The notes beneath the pieces are model-generated. The model did no database searches. It worked only from the letters and a program-made list of their open reading frames with translations, and was not told the origin of the DNA. A stretch of 64,000 bases of DNA. It comes from Chitinophagaceae bacterium. Its GTDB lineage: Bacteria > Bacteroidota > Bacteroidia > Chitinophagales > Chitinophagaceae. Location: NCBI GenBank assembly GCA_016722465.1, contig JADKJC010000013.1, forward strand, positions 248,001 through 312,000, given 5' to 3'. Positions 45,356 to 55,994 of the stretch are shown here, piece after piece. Position numbers and translations under genes: made by a program. How positions within the stretch are numbered: position 1 is the stretch's first letter; each line of letters opens with the position of its first letter.

Positions 45356-48300
45356 TTAATGCCCGATGATATTCAAGGTAACACCTGTTGCCGTAGTAGT
45401 ACTTGTACCCGGTGCCAGCGACAAACTTTTAATGCTGGTGGTGGCATTGACGGTTGGGTACCTTGGCCGCCCTGCAGGTATAATTACTGCTGATGTAGAA
45501 ATGGGTACCACATTGCTGCTCCAGTTAGCAGGGTTTTCCCAAACAGTGCTTACATTGCCTGTCCAGTTATAGGTTACAACCGACAATATCTTGTTGGTAT
45601 TGCCCATGAGATAAGGTTGATAATATCGCCATGGCCCATATACCTGGCCAGTGATTGCAGTGGCAGGATCATATTTAACTCGTGCCCTGATATTGGTAGC
45701 TTTTGTCGGAATCATTTTTATAGCCTGCCGTTTTAATTCAACACCGGTTAATCCAAGGTTTGTGAACGTAGCATCGGTTGCAGTGGCTGTAGTGCTGTTG
45801 CTGATTGGATTACCAGGAAACGCCACTCCATTTCTTACTGTTTCCAGCACCATCTTTCCCTTTTGCCTGCCTAAAGGAGATTTAGCAAAGATGCCTGCTG
45901 CAAACAACTGATCGCTGTTATTGGATTGTTGGATAGGGGTTGTTTGATTGGAGTTGTAGAGGCGTAAGTTATTGCGGAAGCCAAGTTCACGACTGTTACC
46001 ATAGTATACATAAGCCAGGCCTTCATCCAGGAAATTACTGCTATGGCTTGACCTGTATGCGCCCGAAATGATATCACTGAAACCATCTCCATTTATATCT
46101 CCGGCACCGGCTACCGAAAAACCGTTAAAGGTTTGTTGTCCTTCGGTGATCAATGCGGCAGCAGCAGTAGTGTTGATGCCGGCAGGTGTTCCCAGGTAAA
46201 CAAAACTCCTTCCTTCCCAGAAAAAACCAACAGAGAATTGCGATGCTCCAACAATGATATCGCTATATCCATCGCCATTTACGTCGCCAGCCCCGGCAAC
46301 AGCGCCGCCAAAAAAGGCATTTGCAAATTGGGTGGCAGGGCCATCTATTCTTATTGTAGCGCTGGTATTTATACCTAAGGCTGAACCATGATAAATGTAA
46401 ATGGCACCGGCATTAGATTGTGCAAGATCAACACCAGGTGCTCCAACCAAAACATCACTAAAGCCATCGCCATTAATATCGCCGGCAGATGACACTGAAC
46501 TTCCAAAATTGTCTATCGCTAAACCATCCTCTAAAATCACATTTGCTGCGTAGGCAATGCCTGTATCAGAACCATAGTATATGTATGCACGGCCCTGGTC
46601 AACACCGGCAGCATCATATAATTTTGCACCAGCTATTACATCGCTGTACCCATCACCATTTACATCTCCGGCAGAGGATACAGCATTGCCGAAAGTCGCA
46701 TTGGCCTGGTTAATTTCCAGGACTTTTACAGATGAAGTATCTATGCCATTGGCACTGCCCAGGTAGAGATATACAAGGCCCTCATTTGTTTCTCCATTGT
46801 CGTACAGATTGGCGCCCACAATAATGTCACCATACCCATCGCCATTTACATCGCCGGCTGATGATACGGAGTTGCCAAAATTTGCATTCGCCTGGTTGCT
46901 TTCCAGTGTGTCGCCCTGTAAGGAGTTGATGCCTGTAGCAGAACCATAATATACAACAGCAATTCCTTCATTTACCTGCCCCTTATCATAAATATAGGCG
47001 CCTGCAATTACATCGCTATAGCCATCGCCGTTTACATCGCCGGCCGCTGAAACAACGTTCCCTAAACTGGCTGCCTGCTGGTTTCCTTCAATAGTATCTG
47101 CAGCAACGGTTGTTATTCCGGTTGGTGAACCATAAAAAATAAATGCTGCTCCCTCATCGCCCGATCCATTATCAAAAAGTGAAGCTCCAATAATCACATC
47201 GCTGTATCCATCATTGTTTACATCGCCTGCGGAGGAAACCGAATAACCCATACGGGAACCAGACTGGCTGCAATGCAGATAATTAATAGGAGAACTTATT
47301 ACCTGGCGTAGGTGAGTAAACGAATACTGTTGGCCGAACCATTGTAAACAAAAGCTGCACCTTCATCTGTTTCGCCATTGTCATAAAAATTTGCACCCAC
47401 CATCACATCGCTGTACCCATCACCATTTACATCACCTGCACTTGCAACTGCAATACCAAAATTTGCAGCAGCCTGGTTCGATTCCAGCGTAGCTACAGCA
47501 GTACCGATAATACCGGCAGCGGAGCCTCTGTATACAAAGGCAGCGCCTTCATCTGTTTGCCCATTGTCATACAAATTGGCACCGATGATCACATCGCTAT
47601 ATCCGTCGCCGTTATTATCACCAGAACAGGCAACAGCAATACCGAAATTTGAACCTGCAGCATTGCTTTCTAATCTTATGGTGGCAGATGTATTTAAACC
47701 CGAGGCTGAACCCTGGTATACAAATGCAGCGCCTTCATCTGTTTGCCCGGTCTCGTATAAATTGGCGCCGATCACAACATCACTGTAACCATCGCCATTT
47801 ACATCTCCTGCCGATGAAACCGACTGGCCCATGTTTGCATTGAGCTGGTTACTTTCCAAGGTATCCGTAGCAGTTACATTAATGCCGGTTGCAGAGCCAG
47901 TATAGGTAACAGCTGCACCTTCTCCTGCAAGGCCTCCGTTATAAAGCGGGATTCCTATTATCACATCACTAAAACCATCCCCGTTTATATCGCCTGCTGA
48001 TGCCACAGAAGTTCCCATCCTGGCACCTGCCTGGTTCATTTGCAAAATAGCAGCTGTTGTACTTACAATGCCGGTTGCAGAACCACGGTATACAATGGCC
48101 ACACCTTCGTTCGTTTGGCCAAAACTAAACAGGTTTGATCCCGTGATGATATCACTGAATCCATCGCCATTTACATCACCGGCACAAGCAACAGAAATAC
48201 CAAAATTTGATGAAGCTACATTACTTTCTAACCGGATGGCAGTGGTTGTGTTTACACCTGTTGCCGACCCATGATATACAAATACTGCACCTTCATCTGT

Positions 48301-49383
48301 TTGTCCGCCGTCATATAAATTGGCGCCCACCACTATATCACTATAGCCATCACTATTTACATCACCGGCTGTGGCAACAGCAATACCAAATTGTGCATTG
48401 GCCTGGTTGCTCTCCAATATAGTAGCAGCCGTTGCACTGGTTCCTGTATCTGAACCATGATAGATATATGCCCTTCCTTCATCAGTTTGCCCATTGTCGT
48501 AAAGGTGTGCACCCACAATCACATCACTATAACCATCGCCGTTTACGTCACCTGCACTTGATATAGAGATACCCATTTGTGCATTGGCCTGGTTGGTTTC
48601 CATAGTTGCCGATGGGGAGCTGCTGATGGGGTCGATCGTAATAGGGTAGGCGGCACCTTTAGTGTGTACATTGATGCAATAGTCAGTGCCATTTTTTTCA
48701 AAGTTTGCTGCTAATGGTTGGTTATTGGCATCCCATACTTTCAACTGGCTATAGTTTAAAACATTGCCTGCTTTTTTGTGAAAGAACTGCAACTCATTAT
48801 CCTGTAGTTGAACTTTGAGAGATGTTTTGATACCAAGATTTATTTTCAGCTCATCCTCACCAGAAAGGGGAGAAGCAACAATAAAATTCTGGCGCATCCC
48901 TTTTTCATTGTTGATATACTGTACGGTTACTTTATCGGTAATGTATTCCGCTTTGTTGGCAGCAACACTCCAGCAGCCTTTACCAATTTGTTTTTTATTG
49001 AGATTAAAAGCCACTTTCCAGCGGGGTAATTCTTTGTGGGTTATTTCTGTTGGATTCCTGCCCGGAATTTCTGTTACTGTTGTTCTTGGTTCTACAGTAA
49101 AACGATGGTCGTCATAAAAGAAACGAAGATTGTTTTTCCTGTTGGGAGTGCAATACCTGTTTCCGGATGTATCTTTTTTAAATTCATATTCTGCATTGGT
49201 AATGTTTTCAATAGCTGAATTATACCAGCTGCCCTGTTGAAGATTCGCTGGCCCGGGGCTGGCTGCTTTTTCCTCAATCCCTGTGCCTGCAGTTACAGCA
49301 GTTGATTTTTTTGAAGGGGTTGGGGGCGTTAGTAAAAACAGCAATAGCAATACAGAGACGGTTAGTGTCAGTGTTTTTATCAT
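45356..49383 (-). CDS. FG-GAP double beta-propeller surface protein 2, frameshifted
   Basis: About 1,340 residues when joined. Start MIKTLTLTVSVLLLLFLL is an N-terminal signal/anchor. N-terminal beta domain (about 35-275, NNLRFFYDDHRFTVEPRTT, AYPITIDPISSSPSA) as in its paralogue, then 14 FG-GAP repeats (7 before and 7 after a break), then NNLRLYNSNQTTPIQQSNNS, KSPLGRQKGKMVLET and the C-terminal module VVTYNWTGNVSTVWENPANW ... GVTLNIIGH. The frame is broken between about 47255 and 47325, where other frames read VYSPTPGNKFS and PINYLHCSQSGSRMGYSV, so probably two single-base changes. The DVNGDGYSD calcium loops are intact. It is the upstream member of the duplicated cassette. Confidence 0.85.
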
Positions 49384-49439
49384 TATAATGGATTTTGTAA
49401 GGCTTAAAATTAAATTCGCCTTTCCATTACTAAGGATGT

Positions 49440-49492
49440 ATCACACAATTGAAGATAACTGTTTCACAGTTGAGGATTATCATCTCACAAAT
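49440..49492 (-). promoter_or_regulatory. Three LytTR-like direct repeats upstream of FG-GAP 2
   Basis: On the minus strand: TTTGTGAGATGATAA, AACTGTGAAACAGTTA and AATTGTGTGATAC. The TTGTG/CTGTG cores repeat at exactly 21-bp steps (CACA on + at 49444, 49465, 49486). LytTR dimers are known to bind two 9-bp direct repeats about 21 bp apart. Confidence 0.6.
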
Positions 49493-49558
49493 GCAATTGA
49501 CCTTTCCTAATAAGAACCATTCATTCACAAATAATATGAATGAAAAGCAACAGTTTTA

Positions 49559-50305
49559 TTACCTGCTTTCAAGCACCTGCAGTACAAAATCTTTCTTTCG
49601 CTGGGATACAGGTATTGAATGGCCACCTTCTAAAATAAGTACCCCACCATCCGTTTTATCAAAAAATTTTATTTTATCAGGGTTGGCAAGATAGGAGTGA
49701 TGCGTTCTTAAAAAACCAAGCGGTTCCAGTATGTCTTCATATTCTTTCAGGTTTTTTGAAACCAGGATTGGGTTAGATTCCTGCAGGAAAAAACGGGTAT
49801 AAGTTCCTTCTGCCTCACAATACAATATGTCCGACACTTTGATGAACCATGTATTGTCAATATCTTTTAATACAATCTTACGGTCTTTGTTTTGCGTACC
49901 TGTAAGTTGTTGCAATAATACCTGTAACTGTTGCTGCAGGTTGTTATTCCGGATATTACTGGTGGCTTTATGAATACTCTTCTGCAACAGCTCCGGGTCA
50001 ACCGGTTTTAGCAGGTAATCAATGGCACTGAACTGAAATGCGTTGATGGCATACTGGTTGTGCGCTGTAACAAAAATGAGCTGGAATTCAGGGGCAACCA
50101 CCTGCTTCATCAGGTCAAACCCGGTGCCATCCTCCATTTCAACATCGAGCAATACGATGGCAGGTTTAAACGAATTGATCTTTTGTAAACCTGTTCTTAC
50201 GCCATCGGCTTCTTTAATTTCAGTAACTTCAGGACAAAAAGACTGCAGTAATGTTTTGATGCCGGCACGGAGGTTGGGTTCGTTATCTATAATTAGCAGC
50301 TTCAT
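49559..50305 (-). CDS. LytTR family response regulator
   Basis: A 248-residue two-component regulator. The receiver domain (about 1-120) has D7, phospho-acceptor D54 in VLLDVEMEDG, T80 (FVTAHNQ) and K101 (LLKPVD). The C-terminal LytTR domain (about 145-248) has VSDILYCEAEGTYTRFFLQE, LGFLRTHHSYLANPDKIKFF and GGHSIPVSQRKK. It is very similar to the regulator at 50516-51265, with which it arose by duplication. It has its own intergenic region and no kinase directly next to it, so it may partner the kinase at 53917-55744. Confidence 0.93.
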   Translation of the reverse strand: MKLLIIDNEPNLRAGIKTLLQSFCPEVTEIKEADGVRTGLQKINSFKPAIVLLDVEMEDGTGFDLMKQVVAPEFQLIFVTAHNQYAINAFQFSAIDYLLKPVDPELLQKSIHKATSNIRNNNLQQQLQVLLQQLTGTQNKDRKIVLKDIDNTWFIKVSDILYCEAEGTYTRFFLQESNPILVSKNLKEYEDILEPLGFLRTHHSYLANPDKIKFFDKTDGGVLILEGGHSIPVSQRKKDFVLQVLESR

Positions 50306-50515
50306 TGGAAAAATATTAAAGTAAATATATTATAAAATTAATGCCGCAAAAAAGATGTTTTGAATACCTGTTAAGTTATGCAAAAAAATCCTGCACTTAT
50401 TCCTTAAAGCGGCTCACCTGTTCATTTACAGAAAGCAATTGTCTATCACTGTTCTTTTTGTTATAGTTTACCTGTATGGCAGGAATGAAATGCCCGGTTT
50501 GGATGAAGAATGTTG

Positions 50516-51265
50516 TTACCTGTTCTCCAGCAATTGCAGCACAAAGTCTTTTTTCCGCTGCGATACCGGTACCGTATGGCCGCCTTCCAGTATCAACGTT
50601 CCGCTGTCGGTTTTGCGGTCGTAAATTTTTATTTTGGCTGGATTTACCAGGCAGGAGTGATGGGTACGGATGAAGCCGGCGGGCGCCAGTAGTTCCTCGT
50701 AATAACGCAGGTTACGGGAAACAAAAATGGGTTCACTGTTGCAGATGTAGAATTTTGCGTAAGAGCCTTCCGCTTCGCAATACAAAATGTCGCTCATCTT
50801 TATAAAGTATGTTTTGTCGATGTCTTTTATTACAATCTGTTTTTCCGGTTCATTTTTATTGCCCAACTGCTGCATTAAGACAGCAAGCTGTTGCTGCATG
50901 GTTTTCGTGCTTATATTTTCTATTGCTTTTTGCAGGCTGTTGTTAAGCTCAACAGGATCGATTGGTTTTAATAGATAATCAATTGCACTGAACCTGATGG
51001 CCTGTATGGCATATTGGTTATGAGCGGTGGTAAAGATCAACTGAAAAGATGGGTTGGCCAACTGTTTTAAAAGATCAAAGCCGGTGCCGTCGTTCATCTC
51101 AACATCCAGTAACACAATATCCGGCTGAAAGGAATTTATTTTTTCAATTCCGCTGGCCACTCCATCAGCCTCTTCAATTGGGTACAGTCCTTTGGCCCAT
51201 GCAGTCACCATGTCTTTTAAAACCAGCCTTATCTCTGTCGCATTATCCACCAGTAATATTTTCAT
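50516..51265 (-). CDS. LytTR family response regulator, kinase-coupled
   Basis: A 249-residue regulator. Receiver: D7, phospho-acceptor D54 in VLLDVEMNDG, T80 (FTTAHNQ) and K101 (LLKPID). LytTR DNA-binding domain about 145-249 (MSDILYCEAEGSYAKFYICN, PAGFIRTHHSCLVNPAKIKI, GGHTVPVSQRKKDFVLQLLE). It starts six bases after the stop of the histidine kinase at 51272-53102, so kinase and regulator are one operon. Target genes are not known, but LytTR-type repeats occur upstream of this operon and of FG-GAP 2. Confidence 0.93.
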   Translation of the reverse strand: MKILLVDNATEIRLVLKDMVTAWAKGLYPIEEADGVASGIEKINSFQPDIVLLDVEMNDGTGFDLLKQLANPSFQLIFTTAHNQYAIQAIRFSAIDYLLKPIDPVELNNSLQKAIENISTKTMQQQLAVLMQQLGNKNEPEKQIVIKDIDKTYFIKMSDILYCEAEGSYAKFYICNSEPIFVSRNLRYYEELLAPAGFIRTHHSCLVNPAKIKIYDRKTDSGTLILEGGHTVPVSQRKKDFVLQLLENR

Positions 51266-51271
51266 ACCACG

Positions 51272-53102
51272 TTATTTTGTTTGTTCTTTGTACAATAGTG
51301 GCAAATGAATTTTCACCACAACACCATTGCCGCTGCTGTTGTTATCAATACTGAAACCGGCCCGTGTCTTTAACTTAATATTCAGCAAATATATCCTGTC
51401 TTTTATGATCTGGCTGGCCCTTGAAATATGCTCGTTGTTTTCTTTTGCGGATGTTACCAGCCCTTTACCATTGTCCGTTATCTGTATCAACAGTTCTTTG
51501 TTTTGCGTTGTAAAAATCACCGTTATTTTCCCTGGGTAATCCACCCCCACAAAACCATGCTCAATGCTGTTCTCCACAAAGGGTTGTATGATCATAGCAG
51601 GAATCTGCAGTTCATCTATATCAAGTTCTTTGTCAGCTGCTACCTCATAGCTGAATGTTTGTGGAAAGCGGATCTTCTGCACTTCCAGGTATTCATTCAG
51701 GAACTCTATTTCCTGTTCGATGGTCACGTATTCTTTATACGTACTTTCCAGTGTTTCTCTCATGATATTGCTGAATTTGGAAAGATTGCTGGCCATTGCC
51801 TGCCCGTCGTTTTCCCTCAAAGCAAATTTTTGTAAGGTAGTAAGCGCATTGAAAAAGAAATGTGGGTTCATTCTTGCCCTGTTAAGCCGTTGTTCTGTTT
51901 CCAGAATATTTTTTTTATGTTTTAATGATTGCTGCCGCAGAAAAAAACCAATGGTGGTTGCTGCCAGCAAACCTGCAATGGCAAGAAAGAGGTAAAGCTG
52001 CTTTTTCTTATCAAGGTCCTTGATAGTGTTTTGATTTTTAGCCTGGTTGTATTTTTTTTCCAGCTCATTAACGGCTTCCGATTTTTCCACAGTACGGATG
52101 CTGTCAGTTATTGCGGCTGCCAGTTCGTTAAACGTAAATGCCTTTTTAAAATCTCCCTTCTCTTTTGCAATCTTCGACAGCAATGCATAAGTTTCAGCAA
52201 TAAAGGCATTGTTCCCAATTAGGCTGTCATAGTGCAACGCTGAGTCAGCAAGCCGCTCTGCGTCGTCAAATTTTTTAAGCTGAAGCAAAATATCAGCCTT
52301 GTCTGAATAACAAAGCCGGACATCGCCAAACCTGGTTTTATCGAGGTATTCAAAAGAGCTGTCAAGTAATTTTAATGCTTTTTGCAAATTGCCCCTTTCA
52401 AATTCCACCCCCTGCAAATTGTTATATGCTTTTGAAAATGATTTTCGGTTGCCCAGTTTTTTTGCAATCTCAATTTGCATCCTGCTGAACATCTCCGAAC
52501 TGTCAAGACTGGTTACTGTTTTTGTATCCTGGTAATGCCACAAATATCTTTTTGACAGTGCAAAAAGGATACTGATTTTTTCATTCATGTCGGTAATCCT
52601 GTCCAGCAGCACAACAGCTTTTCTTGCGTAGACAATACCCTTTTCTGCCTGATTGGTTTGGTTAAACAACTGGGCTATCATGGTGTTGCATTGCGCCTGG
52701 GCATATACATTGCCAGCGGCTTCTGCGCTCTTCAGCATTTTAAGGCTGTATTCCTGGGCTTTGGCAAAATCCGACAATGTGTAATATAATTGGGACCATG
52801 CTTCATAAGTTAACAGTAAAACGCTGTCACTACAACCAGTTTGCCGGTACAATTTTTCAGCCGTTTGTAAAAAGTATTCCGCAGAATCAGTTTGGTTGGA
52901 AAAGGTTAAAAAGATCCCATGAGCTCATATCCCTTGGCTTTACAGATAGCCACCGGCAATCTCATCAGTTTTTCAGCAACTGCGCTATCGGTTTCGCCAT
53001 TTTTTTCAGGTTGATATAGTCGCTGCAATTACAATCGCCTTGTGCCCATAAAACAAGGTTGCATGCAAACTGCAGGGAAATTAATATAATCAGCTTTTTC
53101 AT
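51272..53102 (-). CDS. TPR sensor histidine kinase (LytS/His_kinase type), frameshifted near the start
   Basis: About 608 residues when joined. From the ATG at 53102: signal peptide MKKLIILISLQFACNLVLWA, then GDCNCSDYINLKK. Frame breaks at the T runs 53000-53006 and near 52908-52912 join it to NGETDSAVAEKLMRLP, TFSNQTDSAEYFLQTAEKL and YRQTGCSDS. TPR helices follow (about 80-340), a coiled coil (KSEAVNELEKKYNQAKNQ), a membrane helix (YLFLAIAGLLAATTIGFFL), then the His_kinase domain with the phospho-acceptor in RMNPHFFFNALTTLQKFAL and the ATP-binding part PFVENSIEHGF and DNGKGL. It is a periplasmic-TPR kinase paired with the regulator immediately downstream. Confidence 0.88.
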
Positions 53103-53116
53103 AAACTCTTATTGAT

Positions 53117-53644
53117 CTAAATACTAATCAGCGCAGGCACATTCCCACCGGTCATCATACTCAAACTGCAGTTGGCACAATGCACTGCATGTAAGATAAG
53201 CAATGCGTCACATTCTTTTTCAAACTCATCATTGAGTTGCAAAATATAGTCATGAGATTCTTTCTGCCAGTTTACACTTGGGATAATGGTCAGCAGTTCT
53301 TCTCCATCTTTGTCTGACAGGGAGAACCGCAGTTTCCACCCGGTGGATTTTTTAAACCAGTACTTTCTTTTTTTACTGAAAAACCTAACCGACATCAAAC
53401 CCCCGGTCTCCACTCTTATCTTCGAGCTGTTATTTCTGCCGGCATCATTGGATAAAAATGTTACCCAGGTACCAGTGGCAATTCCATTCAGCAGGTATGC
53501 TTCCTGGGTTTCCATCTCCGCCTTGTCAAATGCATTACTGGTATAGGTAAGTCTTGCAACAGTAATATTGTGCCCGCTTAATAATTCAAAATTTCTGTTA
53601 TTGATGGTATTGATAGTCATCAGCAGGTAGTATTCAGCCTTCAT
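53117..53644 (-). CDS. Unknown protein encoded upstream of the LytS-type kinase
   Basis: A 175-residue soluble protein with no signal peptide. Strand-rich central part (NITVARLTYTSNAFDKAEME, KYWFKKSTGWKLRFSLSDKD, VNWQKESHDYILQLND) and a conserved-looking C-terminal end with two cysteines (HAVHCANCSLSMMTGGN). The strand pattern is vaguely like tubby/LURP-one beta-barrels, but I cannot assign a family. It ends 14 bp before the kinase start, so it is the first gene of a three-gene operon: unknown, kinase, LytTR regulator. It could be a signal input or adaptor; this is inference only. Confidence 0.7.
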   Translation of the reverse strand: MKAEYYLLMTINTINNRNFELLSGHNITVARLTYTSNAFDKAEMETQEAYLLNGIATGTWVTFLSNDAGRNNSSKIRVETGGLMSVRFFSKKRKYWFKKSTGWKLRFSLSDKDGEELLTIIPSVNWQKESHDYILQLNDEFEKECDALLILHAVHCANCSLSMMTGGNVPALISI

Positions 53645-53693
53645 TGACTTAATAACTGCTAAGCTATATGGGGAAATGAGTTTTTAAACAGTA

Positions 53694-53747
53694 GTTTCAT
53701 TTTTGAGCAGTTTCATTTCACAACCGTCCTGTTTCATATCACAAGTG
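53694..53747 (-). promoter_or_regulatory. LytTR-like direct repeats upstream of the three-gene operon
   Basis: On the minus strand, TTGTGATATGAAAC and TTGTGAAATGAAAC repeat with a period of exactly 21 bp. A further AATGAAAC follows. The core TTGTGAnATGA matches the first repeat upstream of FG-GAP 2 (TTGTGAGATGA). Confidence 0.65.
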
Positions 53748-53916
53748 ATGCCAGCCGGTAATTAAGTACCGCCACTATTGCTTGTTCAACCACGAAACCA
53801 TTTGCTTCGGTTATGAAATGAAACCATTTGCAGTAAAATTGCCGGGTAGTTTTGTATTCATTGCTACATGTCTTTAGCATCCCGCTTTGATAAAAGGGGC
53901 AGACTGATAACAACAG

Positions 53917-55744
53917 TTACTCCTTTTTATTGGTATTGTTTTCTATTGTAAATGCTGCCGTTGTTTTTAGTTTGCTGTTCAGCAAATAAATACGGTCTTT
54001 GATGATCTGGCTGGCTCTCGAAATGTGTTCATTTTCTTCTTTGGGGGCAGTGGCCAATCCCTTTCCGTTGTCAACGATCCTGATTTGCAACCAGCCTGCC
54101 AGCTTTTTAAAATCAACGCTTATTTGCCCTGCATAAGCAATGCCGGAAAACCCATGCTCAATACTGTTTTCTGCAAATGGTTGTACGATCATGGAGGGTA
54201 TTACCATTTCATCGGCTTCCAGTGTATCATCAATCGTTATTTCGTAAGAGAATTTTAAAGGGAAACGCATTTTCTGCAACTCAAGATATTTGTTTAAAAA
54301 GGAGGCTTCCTGCTCAATGGTAACGTATTCTTTGTACGTGCTCTCCAGGGTTTCCCTCATGATGTGTGAGAACCTGGAAAGATTAATGGCCAGCGCCTTC
54401 CCGTCATTTTCCTGCAGGGCGAATGACTGTAAAGATGAAAGTGCATTGAAGAAAAAATGGGGATTCATCCTGGCCCTGTTCAGCCGCTGTTCTGCTTCCA
54501 TTATTCTTTGTTTGTTTTTAACGATTGCTGCCGTATAAAAAAACCGACAGCTACCAATGCAAACAAACCTGCAATTGACAGCAACAGGTATATCTTTTTC
54601 TCCTGCGCCAGCTCTTCGATCTTCTTCTCCTTTGGTTTTTTTCATACAACTGCTCCAGTTCGTTGATCTTCCCTGTCCGCTGTATAGTAAACAGGCTGTC
54701 TTTCAGGTGATCATATTTTTTAAAAGCATCCATTGCTTTTTGCAGATTGCCTGCTGCTTCATATACCTGCACTGCTTCGGAATAAATTTTCATGGAGGCA
54801 GGGGAGCCATGCTGGTATTTCTCTGCATAAAAAATACTGGTATCCTGCCAGCGGATAGCTTCGGCATTTTGTTTCAGATCAATAAGATCCCATGCCTTTG
54901 ATAAGTACAGGGAAGCCAGGTTTGCCGGGACATTGCTTTTCTTTGCATAGAAAAGGGCAGAGTCCATATTGGCCAATGCTTTCCCGGGATCAGAGCGATG
55001 GTATGCACATGCTTCAAATATGCGGAAGCATCTTACAAGCTGTTCATAGTCGTTATATCTTTCTGCAATCTTTTTTGCTTTTGTGGCGAACATTATGGCC
55101 GAATCAAGTAAGGCAGGTCTTTCGGTAAGGGTGTACTTGTTCTCGTATTCAAACGCAAGCCAGTTATAATGTGCAGCAGCAGTATAATCTTCCTCCAGTG
55201 TTTGAATGATCTTTTCAGCTTTTTTGATATAATCCCAGTTTTTTGCGTCCTGGTCCTGGCGGGTAAAAAGATAAACGATATAAGTAATGGCTTTTAGCTG
55301 ATGTTTTTTATCATTTTCTTCTTCAGCAGTTTCCAGGGCCTTAAAAGCAAATTTTGATAACTGCTCATAATCATCTTTTGCGGAGTAGTAGCCTGCATAG
55401 TTCAGGTAAGCATTTACTATCAGCGCATTCCTGCAAGGCAATGCCTCAATGATTTTTTCCTGTGCTTTCACTGAGGCAAACATGCTATCCAGCCTGTGTT
55501 GATGGAGCAGGTATTCAATCTCCATATTGAAGGCGCTGACAGTACAGTTCTTATCCCCATTGTTTTTTAAAGTATTGATGAGCAGGTAAACGCTTTCAGA
55601 ATCGCTCCGTTGGTTCAGTTGATCGAACTGCTTTTCATTTGCAGTTTTGCACTCACAATTTGTTTGTGCCTGTGTTGTTTTCAGGCAGGTAAAAAAGATT
55701 GGTATCAAAAAAAAAAGAGGTAGTAGTGATATTCCGTGCTTCAT
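53917..55744 (-). CDS. TPR sensor histidine kinase 2 (LytS/His_kinase type), frameshifted
   Basis: About 608 residues when joined. Signal peptide MKHGISLLPLFFLIPIFFTC (ending TQAQ). TPR helices about 40-355, linker FTIQRTGKINELEQLYEKNQ, membrane helix (IYLLLSIAGLFALVAVGFFI) and His_kinase core RMNPHFFFNALSSLQSFAL, PFAENSIEHGF, DNGKGLATA. The frame is broken near 54629-54635 and at the T run 54515-54519; adding one base at each restores EKKIEELAQEKK, the membrane helix and SLKNKQRIMEAEQRL. It is a paralogue of the kinase at 51272-53102 with the same architecture. No regulator follows directly; the one at 49559-50305 is a candidate partner. Confidence 0.88.
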
Positions 55745-55945
55745 ATCAGGCGGTTTGCAGCAGGCTAAAATAGGTTAAGTATTTCACAGTTACATACTGC
55801 CGCATCAGGGTTTTGCACAGTTATTTAATAGGCGATTCAGTTATTAACCGAAAAAGGTCAATTGTATATCTCTTACATGCATTTATTAATCTTTATCGGC
55901 CAGTAATCTTTACCGGCATGTGATTGATGAACATACCAATAAAAA

Positions 55946-55975
55946 AAGCCGTTTCATTTTGATGAAACGGCTTTT
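55946..55975 (-). terminator. Rho-independent terminator of the FN3-type surface protein
   Basis: A perfect 12-bp stem AAGCCGTTTCAT / ATGAAACGGCTT with loop TTTG is followed on the minus strand by a long T-run. It lies just after the stop of the gene at 55995-57629. Confidence 0.9.
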
Positions 55976-55994
55976 AAATGAAGTGATTTTTTTT

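Noticed and set aside
41478..49383. CRISPR-like or satellite DNA repeats
   Set aside because: The repeated DNA is protein-coding: FG-GAP units of about 63 codons with varied sequence and conserved calcium loops, not short identical repeats with spacers.
51428..51835. 135-codon open frame on the plus strand
   Set aside because: It is antisense to the kinase catalytic domain and has no domain or start context of its own.
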